DNA of 57,259 nucleotides from Deltaproteobacteria bacterium (GTDB taxonomy: Bacteria > Myxococcota_A > Polyangia > JAAYKL01), in contig JAFGQN010000071.1 in the NCBI GenBank assembly GCA_016935665.1, positions 1 through 57,259 on the forward strand, written 5' to 3'. A model generated the notes under the pieces. That model did not search any database, was not told the origin of the DNA, and saw only the letters and a program-made list of their open reading frames with translations. Made by a program: the position numbers and the translations under genes. Below are positions 37,694-46,119 of this stretch, piece after piece (positions within the stretch are counted from its first letter, which is position 1; the number at the start of each line of letters is the position of its first letter).

Positions 37694-37968
37694 CCGCCTC
37701 CTTTTTTGGAAATTACTCAATTTGTGGGTCACCATTTACCCGCCAGGTGTGGCTCGTCCCATTATTTCTCCGACCGTTAAGGAACTTTGGTTCCGTCCGA
37801 TATAGGCAATAGATTTATTCTTTATAATGCGTTGAGTGTACCTGCAGATACAAATATTCCAAAGAGTCGGCATCATCACGCGTTCCAACAGGTTCATTTT
37901 GCGCTGGAAATGGTCTGACGTGCAATCAATGGATGACGCGGTGGTCAAAATAACCGTGAGGACAACTG

Positions 37969-38933
37969 ATGGAACAGAATGAGCGAAATCCCGGACGCAC
38001 GGGAAAGGATACGTCTTCGAGTGACGAAATGATGTTGCAGATGCATGGTCGAAGTGGCGCTGATGGCGCGTTCGTGGATGATGATTATGATTTGCCGGAA
38101 TTTGATTTGTCGGAATTTGATTTGTCGGAAATGGATTTGGGTGGTGATGGCGATGACATTCTTCCGGTGGAGATGGAAGAACTTCAAAAGACCGTGGATA
38201 CACTTGCGGTGCGCGCGATAACATATACACCCTCCACATTGCCCCCTCCCGTCACCAGTATTGTCGTGGCTGCGGCGAAGGGCGTTGATTCCACGTTGCG
38301 CAGCGTGACATCGGCTGAAATTGCCGGGCAGGAAAAAAAAAGATTCGACGAAGTCGGTGGAAGAGACTGGTGTTGGCGGGACTGGCGGGAGCATTGCTGA
38401 TGGGGGGAACGTTTTTTCTGATTCAAATGGTTGCAAAAGGAGAGCGTGTTCCTTTCGGTGAAGAACGCAAAGTGGTTGCCGATGGCAATGATACACAAAA
38501 GAAGACGTTCCGCACTGGCAGCAAAGGGATGACAACTACAGAGATTCCCGAAGCGGTAAACAAAGCGTCGACAGCGACGCATGCCGCACAGATGGTGACC
38601 ATTACGCTTGAGAACCTGCCCGCCAACGCACTGGTCGCAGTTGACGACGAAACAACGGCTATTCCGTTGATGGTACCGCGTTCAGACATTCCCATTGCCA
38701 TCAAAGCGTTTATTGATGATCGCATCATTTTTTCAAAAATCTTAGTGCCGTCTGAGAATCAAACACTTACAGTGGCCACCCGAAAAAAGGGACGAAGCAA
38801 ATCCGTTGAAAAATCAGATGCGGATGCTGCCGGTAAGATGCCCAATGACGCACAGTGGCGTCCCTCGGGAAGTTTGTCTTCGAATCCCCATCCGTTGCGG
38901 AGAAATCCGTTTGCCACAGGAGATAATCAATAA
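37969..38933 (+). CDS. Single-pass membrane protein, frameshift at A9 run
   Basis: The first frame (from ATG 37969; GTGAGGAC upstream) encodes an acidic linker with LPEFDLSEFDLSEMDL and runs into a shifted tail. A -1 shift, or one more A, at the A9 run (38333-38341) joins GQEKKK to IRRSRWKRLVLAGLAG, a basic anchor plus membrane helix, then a periplasmic part with a beta-sandwich-like section (VTITLENLPANALVAVDD), similar in style to PEGA-type domains. The merged product is about 321 residues. The DLSEFDL motif recalls the DLP repeats of the zinc-ribbon/TPR protein. Its stop (38931-38933) overlaps the start of the dead TPR gene, so they formed an operon. Confidence 0.65.
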
Positions 38934-39250
38934 GGTTCCATCGCTTTATCAGTTTGGCGCTGTTTACGCTGATACCGGTGCGGGCAGTGGCCTGGAATCC
39001 CGAAGAAGCGTGTGCCCCCACGCCAAAAGATCCGGTTCTGGCACGGATGGCTTCCGGCGATTTGTTTGCACGGGCTGAAGCGGATTAACAATCCAGTCGA
39101 CCCATGAAGGCGCTGGAGGGATTCCTGTGTTCTCACCAGATTCTGCCCCACGAAAATACACTGTTTAATATCTCACAAATTGCGCAACTGGCAAAACATC
39201 GCGATGCATCCATACGGCAGCGGATTTTACGGTTTCAATGGAACTGTAGG
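38930..39250 (+). pseudogene. Secreted TPR protein remnant: ATA start, in-frame TAA
   Basis: The frame reads a signal peptide (FISLALFTLIPVRAVA) with the mature start WNPEEACAPTPKDPVLARMA, then TAA at 39086-39088, and after it QSSRPMKALEGFLCSHQI and LPHENTLFNISQIAQLAKHR, a TPR-like segment. This is the pattern of periplasmic TPR proteins with an FLCS...NTLFN motif. AGGAG (38918-38922) is correctly spaced from 38930, but the codon there is ATA. The overlap ATAA with the upstream stop is what a single G-to-A change would make from ATGA. Coding character fades before the convergent DUF1634 gene, so the 3' part is also lost. Confidence 0.6.
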
Positions 39251-39281
39251 AACAACCGGCGATGGCGAATCAAACTGGCCT

Positions 39282-39716
39282 CTAATGAATGCTTATCCAG
39301 CCCAGTGCCGAGGCGGTGAGCAGTAACGAGATAATCAGAACAAAAACGATGAATATGGTGGGATTGTCCTTTTTGCTGATCATCGTAGCGAACGACCCCC
39401 ATGCACCAAAAACGCCCGCCAGACAGGCGATGCCAATCCCCAGCATGGAAATACCATCACTGGTGCCAAGATGTTTGAGATACCAGTGGCCGCTGAGTAC
39501 ATCCCGGGCGGGAGAAGCGTTGTGCCAAATCTGATTCGCTCTTTGGCCTCTGCACAGTCCGTTGAAGAGGCTCTCGGCATTAAAAAACTGATTTCCGGTG
39601 AAGTATAAAAACATTCCAATAACCGCAATGACGGAACCACCGAGGGCCAGCCAGAACGCCACGTCACCGTACACGATGCCCGAAGGGGAAGGTTTGGGTG
39701 TGAACTTGTCATTCAT
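39282..39716 (-). CDS. DUF1634 membrane protein
   Basis: The 144-residue protein has three membrane helices (VAFWLALGGSVIAVIGMFLY, a central GISMLGIGIACLAGVFGAWG, and IFIVFVLIISLLLTA). DUF1634 proteins accompany TauE/SafE permeases, and here the gene follows the permease by 11 bases, so they are co-translated. The partner role is unknown, possibly an accessory subunit. GGAGG stands before the ATG. Confidence 0.8.
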   Translation of the reverse strand: MNDKFTPKPSPSGIVYGDVAFWLALGGSVIAVIGMFLYFTGNQFFNAESLFNGLCRGQRANQIWHNASPARDVLSGHWYLKHLGTSDGISMLGIGIACLAGVFGAWGSFATMISKKDNPTIFIVFVLIISLLLTASALGWISIH

Positions 39717-39727
39717 GGATACCTCCT

Positions 39728-40765
39728 TTAACCCAACGCTTTCATCAATAACCGGATTCCGGAAGTGAACATGACGATAACAATGAGTGGACGTATAAAA
39801 CCTGCTTTAACCCGCAGCATGATTTTGGTGCCAATTAATGTTCCGATGACCATTCCTATCATACAGGGAACAGCGAACAGCGGAAACATACCGCCTCCCT
39901 GGATATAAGGCCACACCGCTGCTGTATCGCCAATGGATATCATTACCTTGCTGCACGTGGCGGCCACTTTCAGCGGCGCCAGCATCACCAGATTGAATAC
40001 GGGAACCATTGCCCAGCCGGCGCCAAGACCAAAGAGCCCAGACATCAGACCCACCCCGCAAAACAACACCAGTGCCACCCTGGCGCGTTTCAATTTGTAG
40101 TGAACGACTTTACCCAGCGAGTCTTCAAAATACGGCATGGGCAGGTTCATCGACGCGGTAAACGGGTCTACCTGTTTTACATCCGGGTATTCCGAATTTT
40201 TTTTGAGAACAAAGAGAACGCCAATTCCGATAACCAACATCCCCAGCGCGCCCTGGATGTACGCCTCGCTGGCGGGGCCCATGGCGGTTTTCATATAGCC
40301 GGCAAGCAATGATCCAATCACCGCAAATACAGCGTATGGGACGGCCGCTGTATACAGCAGGCGAATATTGGCAATGCCTTTTCTGAGAAACGGTCTGGCG
40401 GCGATAAGCGCGCCAACAGTGGCAACAAAGAGGCCCGTGGAGCGGATGATGTAGGAGTCAATATTGGTAAATCCCATAAACAATGGTGTAAAAATAACGC
40501 CGCCGCCAACACCGGCAAGAACCGCAAAAATACCAATGGCTGCACATACCAGAATGAGTCCAACAAAAAACAGCGTGGGGCTTAACGCAGACGCCTCTGT
40601 ACCAATGGCAGCCAGAATGCTGCCAAAACCAGCAGATGCCGCAATAATCACGATTAGCATAATCTCAATGACCTGCTTTATTGTACCAGGATCACCAGAA
40701 GATTTCGATGACGATGCAGGAGATGACGATGTGTTTACTTTGAGCACTCTATCCAAAAATGTCAT
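39728..40765 (-). CDS. Sulfite exporter TauE/SafE family permease
   Basis: The 345-residue protein has ~9 membrane helices and the two family repeats: AVLAGVGGGVIFTPLFMGFT near residue 95 and GLFGLGAGWAMVPVFNLVML near 255. These permeases move sulfite, sulfonates or related C2 organosulfur anions across the inner membrane; the substrate cannot be read from sequence. A GGGAG ribosome-binding site precedes the ATG at 40763-40765. It is cotranscribed with the DUF1634 gene. An N-terminal Ser-rich stretch is cytoplasmic. Confidence 0.85.
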   Translation of the reverse strand: MTFLDRVLKVNTSSSPASSSKSSGDPGTIKQVIEIMLIVIIAASAGFGSILAAIGTEASALSPTLFFVGLILVCAAIGIFAVLAGVGGGVIFTPLFMGFTNIDSYIIRSTGLFVATVGALIAARPFLRKGIANIRLLYTAAVPYAVFAVIGSLLAGYMKTAMGPASEAYIQGALGMLVIGIGVLFVLKKNSEYPDVKQVDPFTASMNLPMPYFEDSLGKVVHYKLKRARVALVLFCGVGLMSGLFGLGAGWAMVPVFNLVMLAPLKVAATCSKVMISIGDTAAVWPYIQGGGMFPLFAVPCMIGMVIGTLIGTKIMLRVKAGFIRPLIVIVMFTSGIRLLMKALG

Positions 40766-41087
40766 GGCTCATCTCCCAGGTATCTGTGAGCAGCGGTTAT
40801 CTGAATTCCTGTTTTGTAACATGAGTTTTTCAAAATCTGTATTTTTTTCCATGTTTAACTTTTCGCTGCTGGATTTGCATACCATTTAAATGACCGGCTC
40901 GTCCAGTGTATGAAAAAAACCATGTGAATCAAGCTTCATTGACTGTTCACAGCAGGAAGTTCTGGCAGTTTTGTAAAACATCGATTGGTTGCGCATGAAA
41001 TGTGAGGCATGTGGGTTGAGCGTTGCATATCTTCCTGTCTCGATTGCATTCATTGGATTGGGCCGCGAAAACCGGTGCCGCGATGGT
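40766..41087. other. 322-base intergenic region
   Basis: It lies downstream of the PfkB gene and upstream of the TauE/SafE gene (both minus). The permease promoter must be here. I see no coding frame with family character and no convincing hairpin with a T-run on the minus strand. Confidence 0.4.
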
Positions 41088-42032
41088 TTATGCGGTTTTT
41101 TTTCCAGAGATTTCCAGTTGAGGAAATGGCGGTAGTTTTTCCATGACGTCGTTGGATTGTCTGTCGTTTTGCGATGAAAGAAAATCCAGAACATCCTTGT
41201 ACGAAGGAAGTGAGCGGTTGCCGCCTTTGCGGGTGACACAAATGGCGGCAGCTGCGGACGCGAGCGTAATGCTTTGCTCGGTGTTTAGCTGATGCAGGCG
41301 CCCGAAAAGATATGCGCCATGAAAGCAGTCTCCGGCCGCAAGTGTATCCACGGCGTTGACTTGATATACCGGATATTGTTTCCGGCCTCCAGGGGTGTAC
41401 ACTATGACGGGGTGCTCGCCATTGGTGACCACCATTTTGTTTTGGTACTGCATATCGATAGTTTCGTCTTCGCTCAACCGTCGGGTCAACGCTTGAAAAA
41501 AAGGTGCAGAGGTCACGGGGTCGGTGGTCTGATTCAGCAGTGAATGTGTTTCCCTGCGAAATGAACCGGCATCCAGTACTGAGATACCGCGGTGGTGTTT
41601 GAGTAGCTGTCGGCTCCATTCATACTGATGGCCATCCAGCAAGAGGCCATCTGCAGCAAATGTTTCCGGAAATTTTGTTATTGGATACTCTCGACTGGCA
41701 TTTTGAGATAGCACTGTTCGAGATCCGTTTTTTTCGCTGGAGACGGCAATTGCACAATTGCAGGGCCCGGAGTAACGTTTCAGATAGTCGGTATGCACAC
41801 CGCAGCGATGCAAATCTGTAAGGGCAATTTCGCTGAACTGATCACTGCCAAGTTGACCCAGCAGATAGGTCTGAACGCCCCACTGAGCCAGGAGGCATGC
41901 GGCATTGGCTGCCGGGCCGCCAACGCTCATTTCCAGTGAATGTATAAATTGTTTTTGATTTTCCTCAGGATACTGCTCCACGCTGGTCATCAGGTCGCAG
42001 CAAATGTATCCGCAACATATTACGGTTTTCAT
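41088..42032 (-). CDS. PfkB family carbohydrate kinase
   Basis: The 314-residue cytoplasmic kinase has the N-terminal VGGPAANAACLLAQWG substrate region and the catalytic motif VDTLAAGDCFHGAY, where the base Asp is retained and the usual GAGD reads AAGD. It phosphorylates a sugar or nucleoside with ATP; the substrate is not predictable. The gene starts 79 bases after the 95-residue protein on the same strand and may be the last gene of the LC7/V4R cluster. PfkB kinases beside a class V aminotransferase hint at sugar-linked salvage, which is inference. Confidence 0.83.
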   Translation of the reverse strand: MKTVICCGYICCDLMTSVEQYPEENQKQFIHSLEMSVGGPAANAACLLAQWGVQTYLLGQLGSDQFSEIALTDLHRCGVHTDYLKRYSGPCNCAIAVSSEKNGSRTVLSQNASREYPITKFPETFAADGLLLDGHQYEWSRQLLKHHRGISVLDAGSFRRETHSLLNQTTDPVTSAPFFQALTRRLSEDETIDMQYQNKMVVTNGEHPVIVYTPGGRKQYPVYQVNAVDTLAAGDCFHGAYLFGRLHQLNTEQSITLASAAAAICVTRKGGNRSLPSYKDVLDFLSSQNDRQSNDVMEKLPPFPQLEISGKKTA

Positions 42033-42111
42033 TTAGGCAGTTTAGGGAGACAAAGCCGAGGGGGCAACTTTTATTTTAGACTTTTTCCGGAAAAAACACA
42101 GCGGTATGAAA

Positions 42112-42399
42112 CTACGACTGATCAATTTGCGTCTGCAGGTGTTGTTCAGTCTGAGCCGTCGCCTGTGGCGAAAATGTGACACGGAGTGAATCGTTGTTGA
42201 TAACTCCCTGGATGACATATTGCCGGGCACGCTCGATGCGGAAATACGGCCTTGGGAAATGCGGATAATATTTCAGAGTGCCATCTTCCACCAAACGTCG
42301 CATGAGCGTCTCATCAATTGGGCCATCAAGGCTTACTTCCTTCACCGTGGAGCTGTCCAGACAGTTTTCCAACAGCTTTATGGAAAGCACACGTGTCAC
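42112..42399 (-). CDS. Small protein coupled to the aminotransferase (95 aa)
   Basis: It starts at GTG 42397-42399; this codon overlaps the aminotransferase stop as GTGA, so translation is coupled. The product reads LSIKLLENCLDSSTV, LDGPIDETLMRRLVEDG and LKYYPHFPRPYFRIERARQY, a small alpha/beta protein with a conserved-looking PHFPRPYF stretch. I do not recognise a family; similar small partners of desulfurase-like enzymes may serve as sulfur or substrate acceptors, but a single Cys near residue 13 is all that supports this. No signal peptide or helix is predicted. Confidence 0.6.
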   Translation of the reverse strand: MTRVLSIKLLENCLDSSTVKEVSLDGPIDETLMRRLVEDGTLKYYPHFPRPYFRIERARQYVIQGVINNDSLRVTFSPQATAQTEQHLQTQIDQS

Positions 42400-43538
42400 G
42401 ATTGCACCATTCCTGCCAGTTCCTGGATGGCGGTTGCACATTCCGTTGCTGTGTCCAACGGATGATCGGCGCCAAAACTGATGCGTACGGTTCCTTCCGG
42501 AAATGTTTTGAAGTGGCGATGAATTTGCGGTGCACAGTGAAGTCCAGTGCGAGTGAGCATCAAAAACACATCCGCCAGAATGTATCCCGCTTCGCTGGCA
42601 GTCATATTTGACAGTGTAAATGATACAATGCCTGCGCGGCCATCGTTGTTCGCCAGAGGGAGGCATTGGACACCAGGGACATCTTTAATTTGGTCTCTTA
42701 ACAACGTCACCAATTGATGTTTATGTTGCGCACCAGTTTCGATGCCAGCTTTTAACAGATAGTCCACTGCGGCAGCGAGTCCGATGAAACCAGGTATGTT
42801 GGGAGTGCCGGCTTCATGCCGCAATGGCAGCTCCTCGGGGTGTTGCAGCAATTCGCTGCGAATTCCCGTGCCGCCAAAAAGAGATTGCGGCAATGTGTTG
42901 TCCGGTACAATCAGCCCGCCTGTACCTGCGGGGCCGAGCAGTGCTTTGTGTCCGGCAAATACGACAAATACACGTCCCGGCAGCGCGCTGTAATTGAATG
43001 GGATGCAGCCGATGTACTGGGCTGCATCAATAAGCAGAGGAATTTCGACACTTGCCGCAAGGCTGGCTATTTTATCTATGGGCTGAATCGTGCCAGTTAC
43101 ATTTGAGGCTGCACTTACTGCGATGAGGCAAGTGTTTTTTCGGATAGACTGGCGAATCCGGTCAACGTCGATGAGCGCGGATTCGTCAGTCGAACAGAAG
43201 GTGACCTGTGCACCAAAGTCCTTTTGAGCATGATAAAGTGGTCTGAGCACCGAATTATGCTCGGTCGTGGACGTGATAACATGGCCACCATTTCGCAAAA
43301 GGCCGGTTATTACAGTATTGATGCCATGCGTGGCGGATGGCGTTAATATGATTTGTTCCGGTTTGTGAACTCCCAGCAGGCGGGCAATACTCGCTCTGCA
43401 TTTCCACAGGATGTCGCCGTCATGGTGCCCCCTGCCGGGGGCGTCATGATTCGCGGTCATCAATGCCTGATGCATGGCCTTTGCAACACAGGTTGGTTTG
43501 GGGAAAGAAGATGCCGCGTGGTTCAGATAATACTGCAT
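42396..43538 (-). CDS. Class V aminotransferase, cysteine-desulfurase-like
   Basis: The 380-residue PLP enzyme starts MQYYLNHAASSFPKP. The PLP-binding His/Asn region is TEHNSVLRPLYHA, the Asp is LLIDAAQYIG, and the Schiff-base Lys is FAGHKALLGPAGTGG. Near the C-terminus RTGLHCAPQIHR and TFPEGTVRISFG match the subfamily annotated as cysteine desulfurase family (EF2568-like), with a Cys in GLHCAP. It would release sulfur or convert a selenium or amino substrate. It starts 16 bases after the V4R gene and overlaps the 95-residue partner by four bases, so it belongs to this operon. Confidence 0.85.
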   Translation of the reverse strand: MQYYLNHAASSFPKPTCVAKAMHQALMTANHDAPGRGHHDGDILWKCRASIARLLGVHKPEQIILTPSATHGINTVITGLLRNGGHVITSTTEHNSVLRPLYHAQKDFGAQVTFCSTDESALIDVDRIRQSIRKNTCLIAVSAASNVTGTIQPIDKIASLAASVEIPLLIDAAQYIGCIPFNYSALPGRVFVVFAGHKALLGPAGTGGLIVPDNTLPQSLFGGTGIRSELLQHPEELPLRHEAGTPNIPGFIGLAAAVDYLLKAGIETGAQHKHQLVTLLRDQIKDVPGVQCLPLANNDGRAGIVSFTLSNMTASEAGYILADVFLMLTRTGLHCAPQIHRHFKTFPEGTVRISFGADHPLDTATECATAIQELAGMVQS

Positions 43539-43554
43539 GATTGATATCCCGAGG

Positions 43555-44139
43555 CTATTTGGCCTGGACTACAAATTCTCCAAAATCGTCGCCTGTTTCA
43601 ATTCCCATGGTTTGATTGCAGTTGTATTTTCCCATCCCATCGGGGTACGGGTCACTGTATGCCAATTCGAAAAAGGCGGAACTGACGCCTCGAATCATAT
43701 AGGCGCGATGACCTTCTCCTCCGCTATCCTGTTCATAGTAATCCGTGGCGCGAATTACCATGCGTTCGCCTTCCTTGATTTGTACGATACCGGATTTGGC
43801 CCAGCCCCACGCTGTAAATACGGCGTACGCGCCGCGCAGGACATCTTTGGCGCCGTCAGTGACCATGGGGGACACAACGGATTTGAATTCCTCGGAGTTA
43901 ATGATTCCCCAACCGGTATGATAACCACATTCATACGCACAATTTATCAGTGCGTCTTCTACCTCCTGTTGTTTATTGTTCTGCTTCGCCTCTGCCATGA
44001 TGCGTTCGGAAAAAGTATTCCAAAAGGAAGTGGGCAATTGATTGACAAGGACCCCGAATGCAGGAATGAGTCCGTCTTCATTACCGGTAACTTCCAGTTC
44101 CGCCAACGCTTTGACAACTTGATCGCGCATTACTACCAT
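43555..44139 (-). CDS. V4R-like small-molecule-binding protein (1)
   Basis: The 194-residue protein has helices with C-x3-C-GYHTGWG (YECGYHTGWG), a strand region AWGWAKSGIVQIKEGERMV, and the C-terminal RGVSSAFFELAY with CNQTMGIETGDDFGEFVV. The G-W-G turn followed by a late Cys and GD-x-x-F-x-V strand is the layout of V4R (4-vinyl reductase) domains, known to bind hydrocarbon or tetrapyrrole-like ligands in BchJ and XylR/DmpR-type sensors. It is alone, not fused to an effector. AAAGGA precedes the ATG at 44137-44139. Two adjacent V4R-like genes with a roadblock protein suggest a ligand-sensing heteromer. The assignment is by pattern. Confidence 0.6.
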   Translation of the reverse strand: MVVMRDQVVKALAELEVTGNEDGLIPAFGVLVNQLPTSFWNTFSERIMAEAKQNNKQQEVEDALINCAYECGYHTGWGIINSEEFKSVVSPMVTDGAKDVLRGAYAVFTAWGWAKSGIVQIKEGERMVIRATDYYEQDSGGEGHRAYMIRGVSSAFFELAYSDPYPDGMGKYNCNQTMGIETGDDFGEFVVQAK

Positions 44140-44157
44140 GATGGTCTTCCTTTCTTC

Positions 44158-44667
44158 TCAGCTTCGTTTGACCGAGATGATTGCTTCCTCATCCCCGAGC
44201 GCAATGGAGGATACCTCCATGGACTGGAAAGAACGCGGTGGCAGACTGTATGCCGCTGCAAATACCGCATTGGCATAACCGCATGTAAAGTGATTTACAG
44301 GTTTACTGCTTTTACCCCATTTTTTTATCCAGCCCTCATCCACGTGGGAATGGGTGAGCTTTACTTCCCCTGTTTTGTCATCGCCAGAGATTTTCATAAC
44401 GCCCATACCCATAATGCCAAAGTACTCTGCGCCAATTTGCAGACGTTGTTTGGCATCTGAAATGCTGTTTTGCGTAAAGTAGTCATCCAGCAGTGGACGA
44501 ACGCTGTCTTCGGCGCTTTCTTTCAGGATTCGAGTACCCCCCATCGCATCAAAGTCCATTGCCAGTTTGCTGGTCAGCGCCATATAGTGATGGCAATGCA
44601 GTACGGACTCGTGACCATTCATTGCGTGTCTGAAGGTGTTATTGTCGAAAGTGAATTTTGTTTTCAT
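44158..44667 (-). CDS. V4R-like small-molecule-binding protein (2)
   Basis: The 169-residue protein from ATG 44665-44667 (GGAG upstream; a TTG at 44679 is less likely) has HCHHYMALTSKLAMDF, GAEYFGIMGMG, and the C-terminal HFTCGYANAVFAAAYSLPPR with SIALGDEEAIISVKR. This is the same plan as the next gene: an N-terminal helical pair, a central Gly turn, then Cys and Gly-Asp strands. The His pair (HCHH) could bind a metal or heme. The two proteins are probably paralogues; the copy is 18 bases upstream of the other and in the same operon. Confidence 0.6.
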   Translation of the reverse strand: MKTKFTFDNNTFRHAMNGHESVLHCHHYMALTSKLAMDFDAMGGTRILKESAEDSVRPLLDDYFTQNSISDAKQRLQIGAEYFGIMGMGVMKISGDDKTGEVKLTHSHVDEGWIKKWGKSSKPVNHFTCGYANAVFAAAYSLPPRSFQSMEVSSIALGDEEAIISVKRS

Positions 44668-44700
44668 ATTTTTCTCCAATCTCCTTTGGCATTGTCTCGT

Positions 44701-45066
44701 CTAGAACAATGCTTCCAGCTCCCTGGCATAGTTTTTAAGTTGGTACCGGATGACACCCAGGGTGGACGCGTCCGGGGACACCAGTGCCACAATGGCATCG
44801 CCGATGGGACGGGAGAGAATAACAGCTTTGCCGTATTCAACGAACATGTCCCGGTAGGAGTCCACTCCCATCTCGGAACCCATCTGATCGAGACTGTTGA
44901 TGGCGTTGGCGAGGCACGCGCCGAGTGCGTCAATCTGCACGTCGTGACTGGCCCCTCTGGATTCAATGACAAATCCGTCTCGTCCAGTGATGAGCACCGC
45001 TTCCACACCGTTGATTTCGAGAATGTCCTTCAAAATCGCGGTGGAGTTTCTTGTGTTGGATAGCAT
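44701..45066 (-). CDS. Roadblock/LC7 domain protein
   Basis: The 121-residue protein has the roadblock/LC7 outline: ILEINGVEAVLITGRDGFVI, QMGSEMGVDSYRDMFVEYG, KAVILSRPIGDAIVALV and a C-terminal helix. Its start is ATG 45064-45066 with AAAGGAG eight bases upstream. Roadblock/LC7 proteins (e.g. MglB) act as GTPase-activating or scaffold subunits for small Ras-like GTPases in polarity and motility. No GTPase gene is in the window, so the partner is elsewhere. It heads a run of five closely spaced genes. Confidence 0.85.
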   Translation of the reverse strand: MLSNTRNSTAILKDILEINGVEAVLITGRDGFVIESRGASHDVQIDALGACLANAINSLDQMGSEMGVDSYRDMFVEYGKAVILSRPIGDAIVALVSPDASTLGVIRYQLKNYARELEALF

Positions 45067-45420
45067 ATTTACAACTCCTTTGTCCCTTCGGGGCACAGCG
45101 TTTGCGGTACCCTGATTAAAGCGTATTGTTGTCCAACAAGGGCTACAAAAAAAATGCGAGCGTCCCTTTGGTCTTCGGTTCAACGTCCGAAGAACAGTCC
45201 TGTGATTGCGCTGACTTTTCCTGTGGTATACGCGGTAACAGAAGGAAATGGAGAAGTAAAAATCCGCACCATGAGATATTGCTTGCTCGGCGGTAACTCA
45301 ACAAATCGCAACCATATGCCTTGTTGCTATGCGGTTAATATGAACGCTGTTTCTCTGTCGTCAAACTTATTATTCATAATATTCTGGAATTTTTTTGATG
45401 ATTTTTTTTTGGGGAAATGG
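45067..45420. other. 354-base intergenic region upstream of the LC7 gene
   Basis: On the minus strand it separates the DUF4388/roadblock gene from the LC7 gene. It contains an exact TTGTTG/CAACAA inverted repeat at 45126-45139 upstream of the LC7 start (see separate entry) and A/T-rich tracts. I find no coding frame with family character. Confidence 0.4.
45126..45139 (-). promoter_or_regulatory. Possible operator palindrome upstream of LC7 operon
   Basis: TTGTTG and CAACAA form a 14-base palindrome with a 2-base centre, 60-75 bases upstream of the LC7 start codon. It could be an operator or part of the promoter; no second copy was noticed in the window. Confidence 0.3.
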
Positions 45421-46119
45421 TCAGAGCACTTCCTGGATGGTCTGAACCAATTTGGACGACGCCAGTGAAATCATTCCAAGAGAGGAAACTGTGTCCGCAT
45501 TCATGAGTAAAATGGTTTTTTCATTGATAAGCGTGGCCACGATAGTCCCTTGTGTGTCTGTGAAATACAGTTTGTTCAAACCATCTCGCGGATGATTTTC
45601 CAGCAGTGCAATAACCTGCAGAATGGCAGCATCGAAGAGTGCGTCAGGTCGCTCTCTGTCCCATTTACACAGTGGTTTTCCACTGCGGGAATATAGCGCA
45701 ACATGTTCAATATACTGATGGCGCTTTGCACTCTCGGAAATAGCCGCCGATAGAGAGCTGATAGTATTCTCCGGGGCGACGGACAGCCTGCTCCGCTGAG
45801 GTGGTGAGGCGCCACGTTTCCTGTGCTCCGCCTGCGCCTTTTCCAGCAGGTCTTTTAATGAACCGCTGATGGACTCATCTTCGGCAGCGACGCCGTTGCG
45901 GAATTCGAATTCCCCTTCTGCAAAAAACATCAGTTCAACCAGCGCCTCGAGTCCCGGTTTTTCACCGCATACGGCATGATACAATTGTCCCTGTCTGTAG
46001 TAGAGGCGCGCTTCGTTGTCCTGTCCGGCAATGATGAGTTCTCCGGTTTTACCGGCAACGGAAGGTACCTGCACCAAATCTATAAGTCCCAGATCTGACA
46101 AAGTTCCTGTGAGTGCCAT
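45421..46119 (-). CDS. DUF4388-roadblock-like protein
   Basis: The 232-residue protein starts MALTGTLSDLGLIDLVQVPS, the DUF4388 opening, then GELIIAG and ARLYYRQGQLYHAV. After a linker, residues ~125-232 form a roadblock/LC7-like alpha/beta fold (HVALYSRSGKPLCKW, GTIVATLINEKTILLMNAD, GMISLASSKLVQTIQ). This combination places a DUF4388 adaptor with an LC7 scaffold in one chain. AAAGGA precedes the ATG. It precedes the LC7 gene by 354 bases, same strand; co-expression is plausible but not shown. Confidence 0.8.
   Translation of the reverse strand: MALTGTLSDLGLIDLVQVPSVAGKTGELIIAGQDNEARLYYRQGQLYHAVCGEKPGLEALVELMFFAEGEFEFRNGVAAEDESISGSLKDLLEKAQAEHRKRGASPPQRSRLSVAPENTISSLSAAISESAKRHQYIEHVALYSRSGKPLCKWDRERPDALFDAAILQVIALLENHPRDGLNKLYFTDTQGTIVATLINEKTILLMNADTVSSLGMISLASSKLVQTIQEVL

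Noticed and set aside
4355-38341. Programmed -1 frameshifting as a shared regulatory system
   Set aside because: The A-tracts fit slippery sites, but no strong downstream stem or upstream Shine-Dalgarno-like stimulator is visible, and the G8 break has the opposite sense; error or decay is simpler.
43537-44460. Plus-strand open frame of 307 codons across the V4R-like genes
   Set aside because: It spans two well-supported minus-strand genes and their intergenic gap with no ribosome-binding site.
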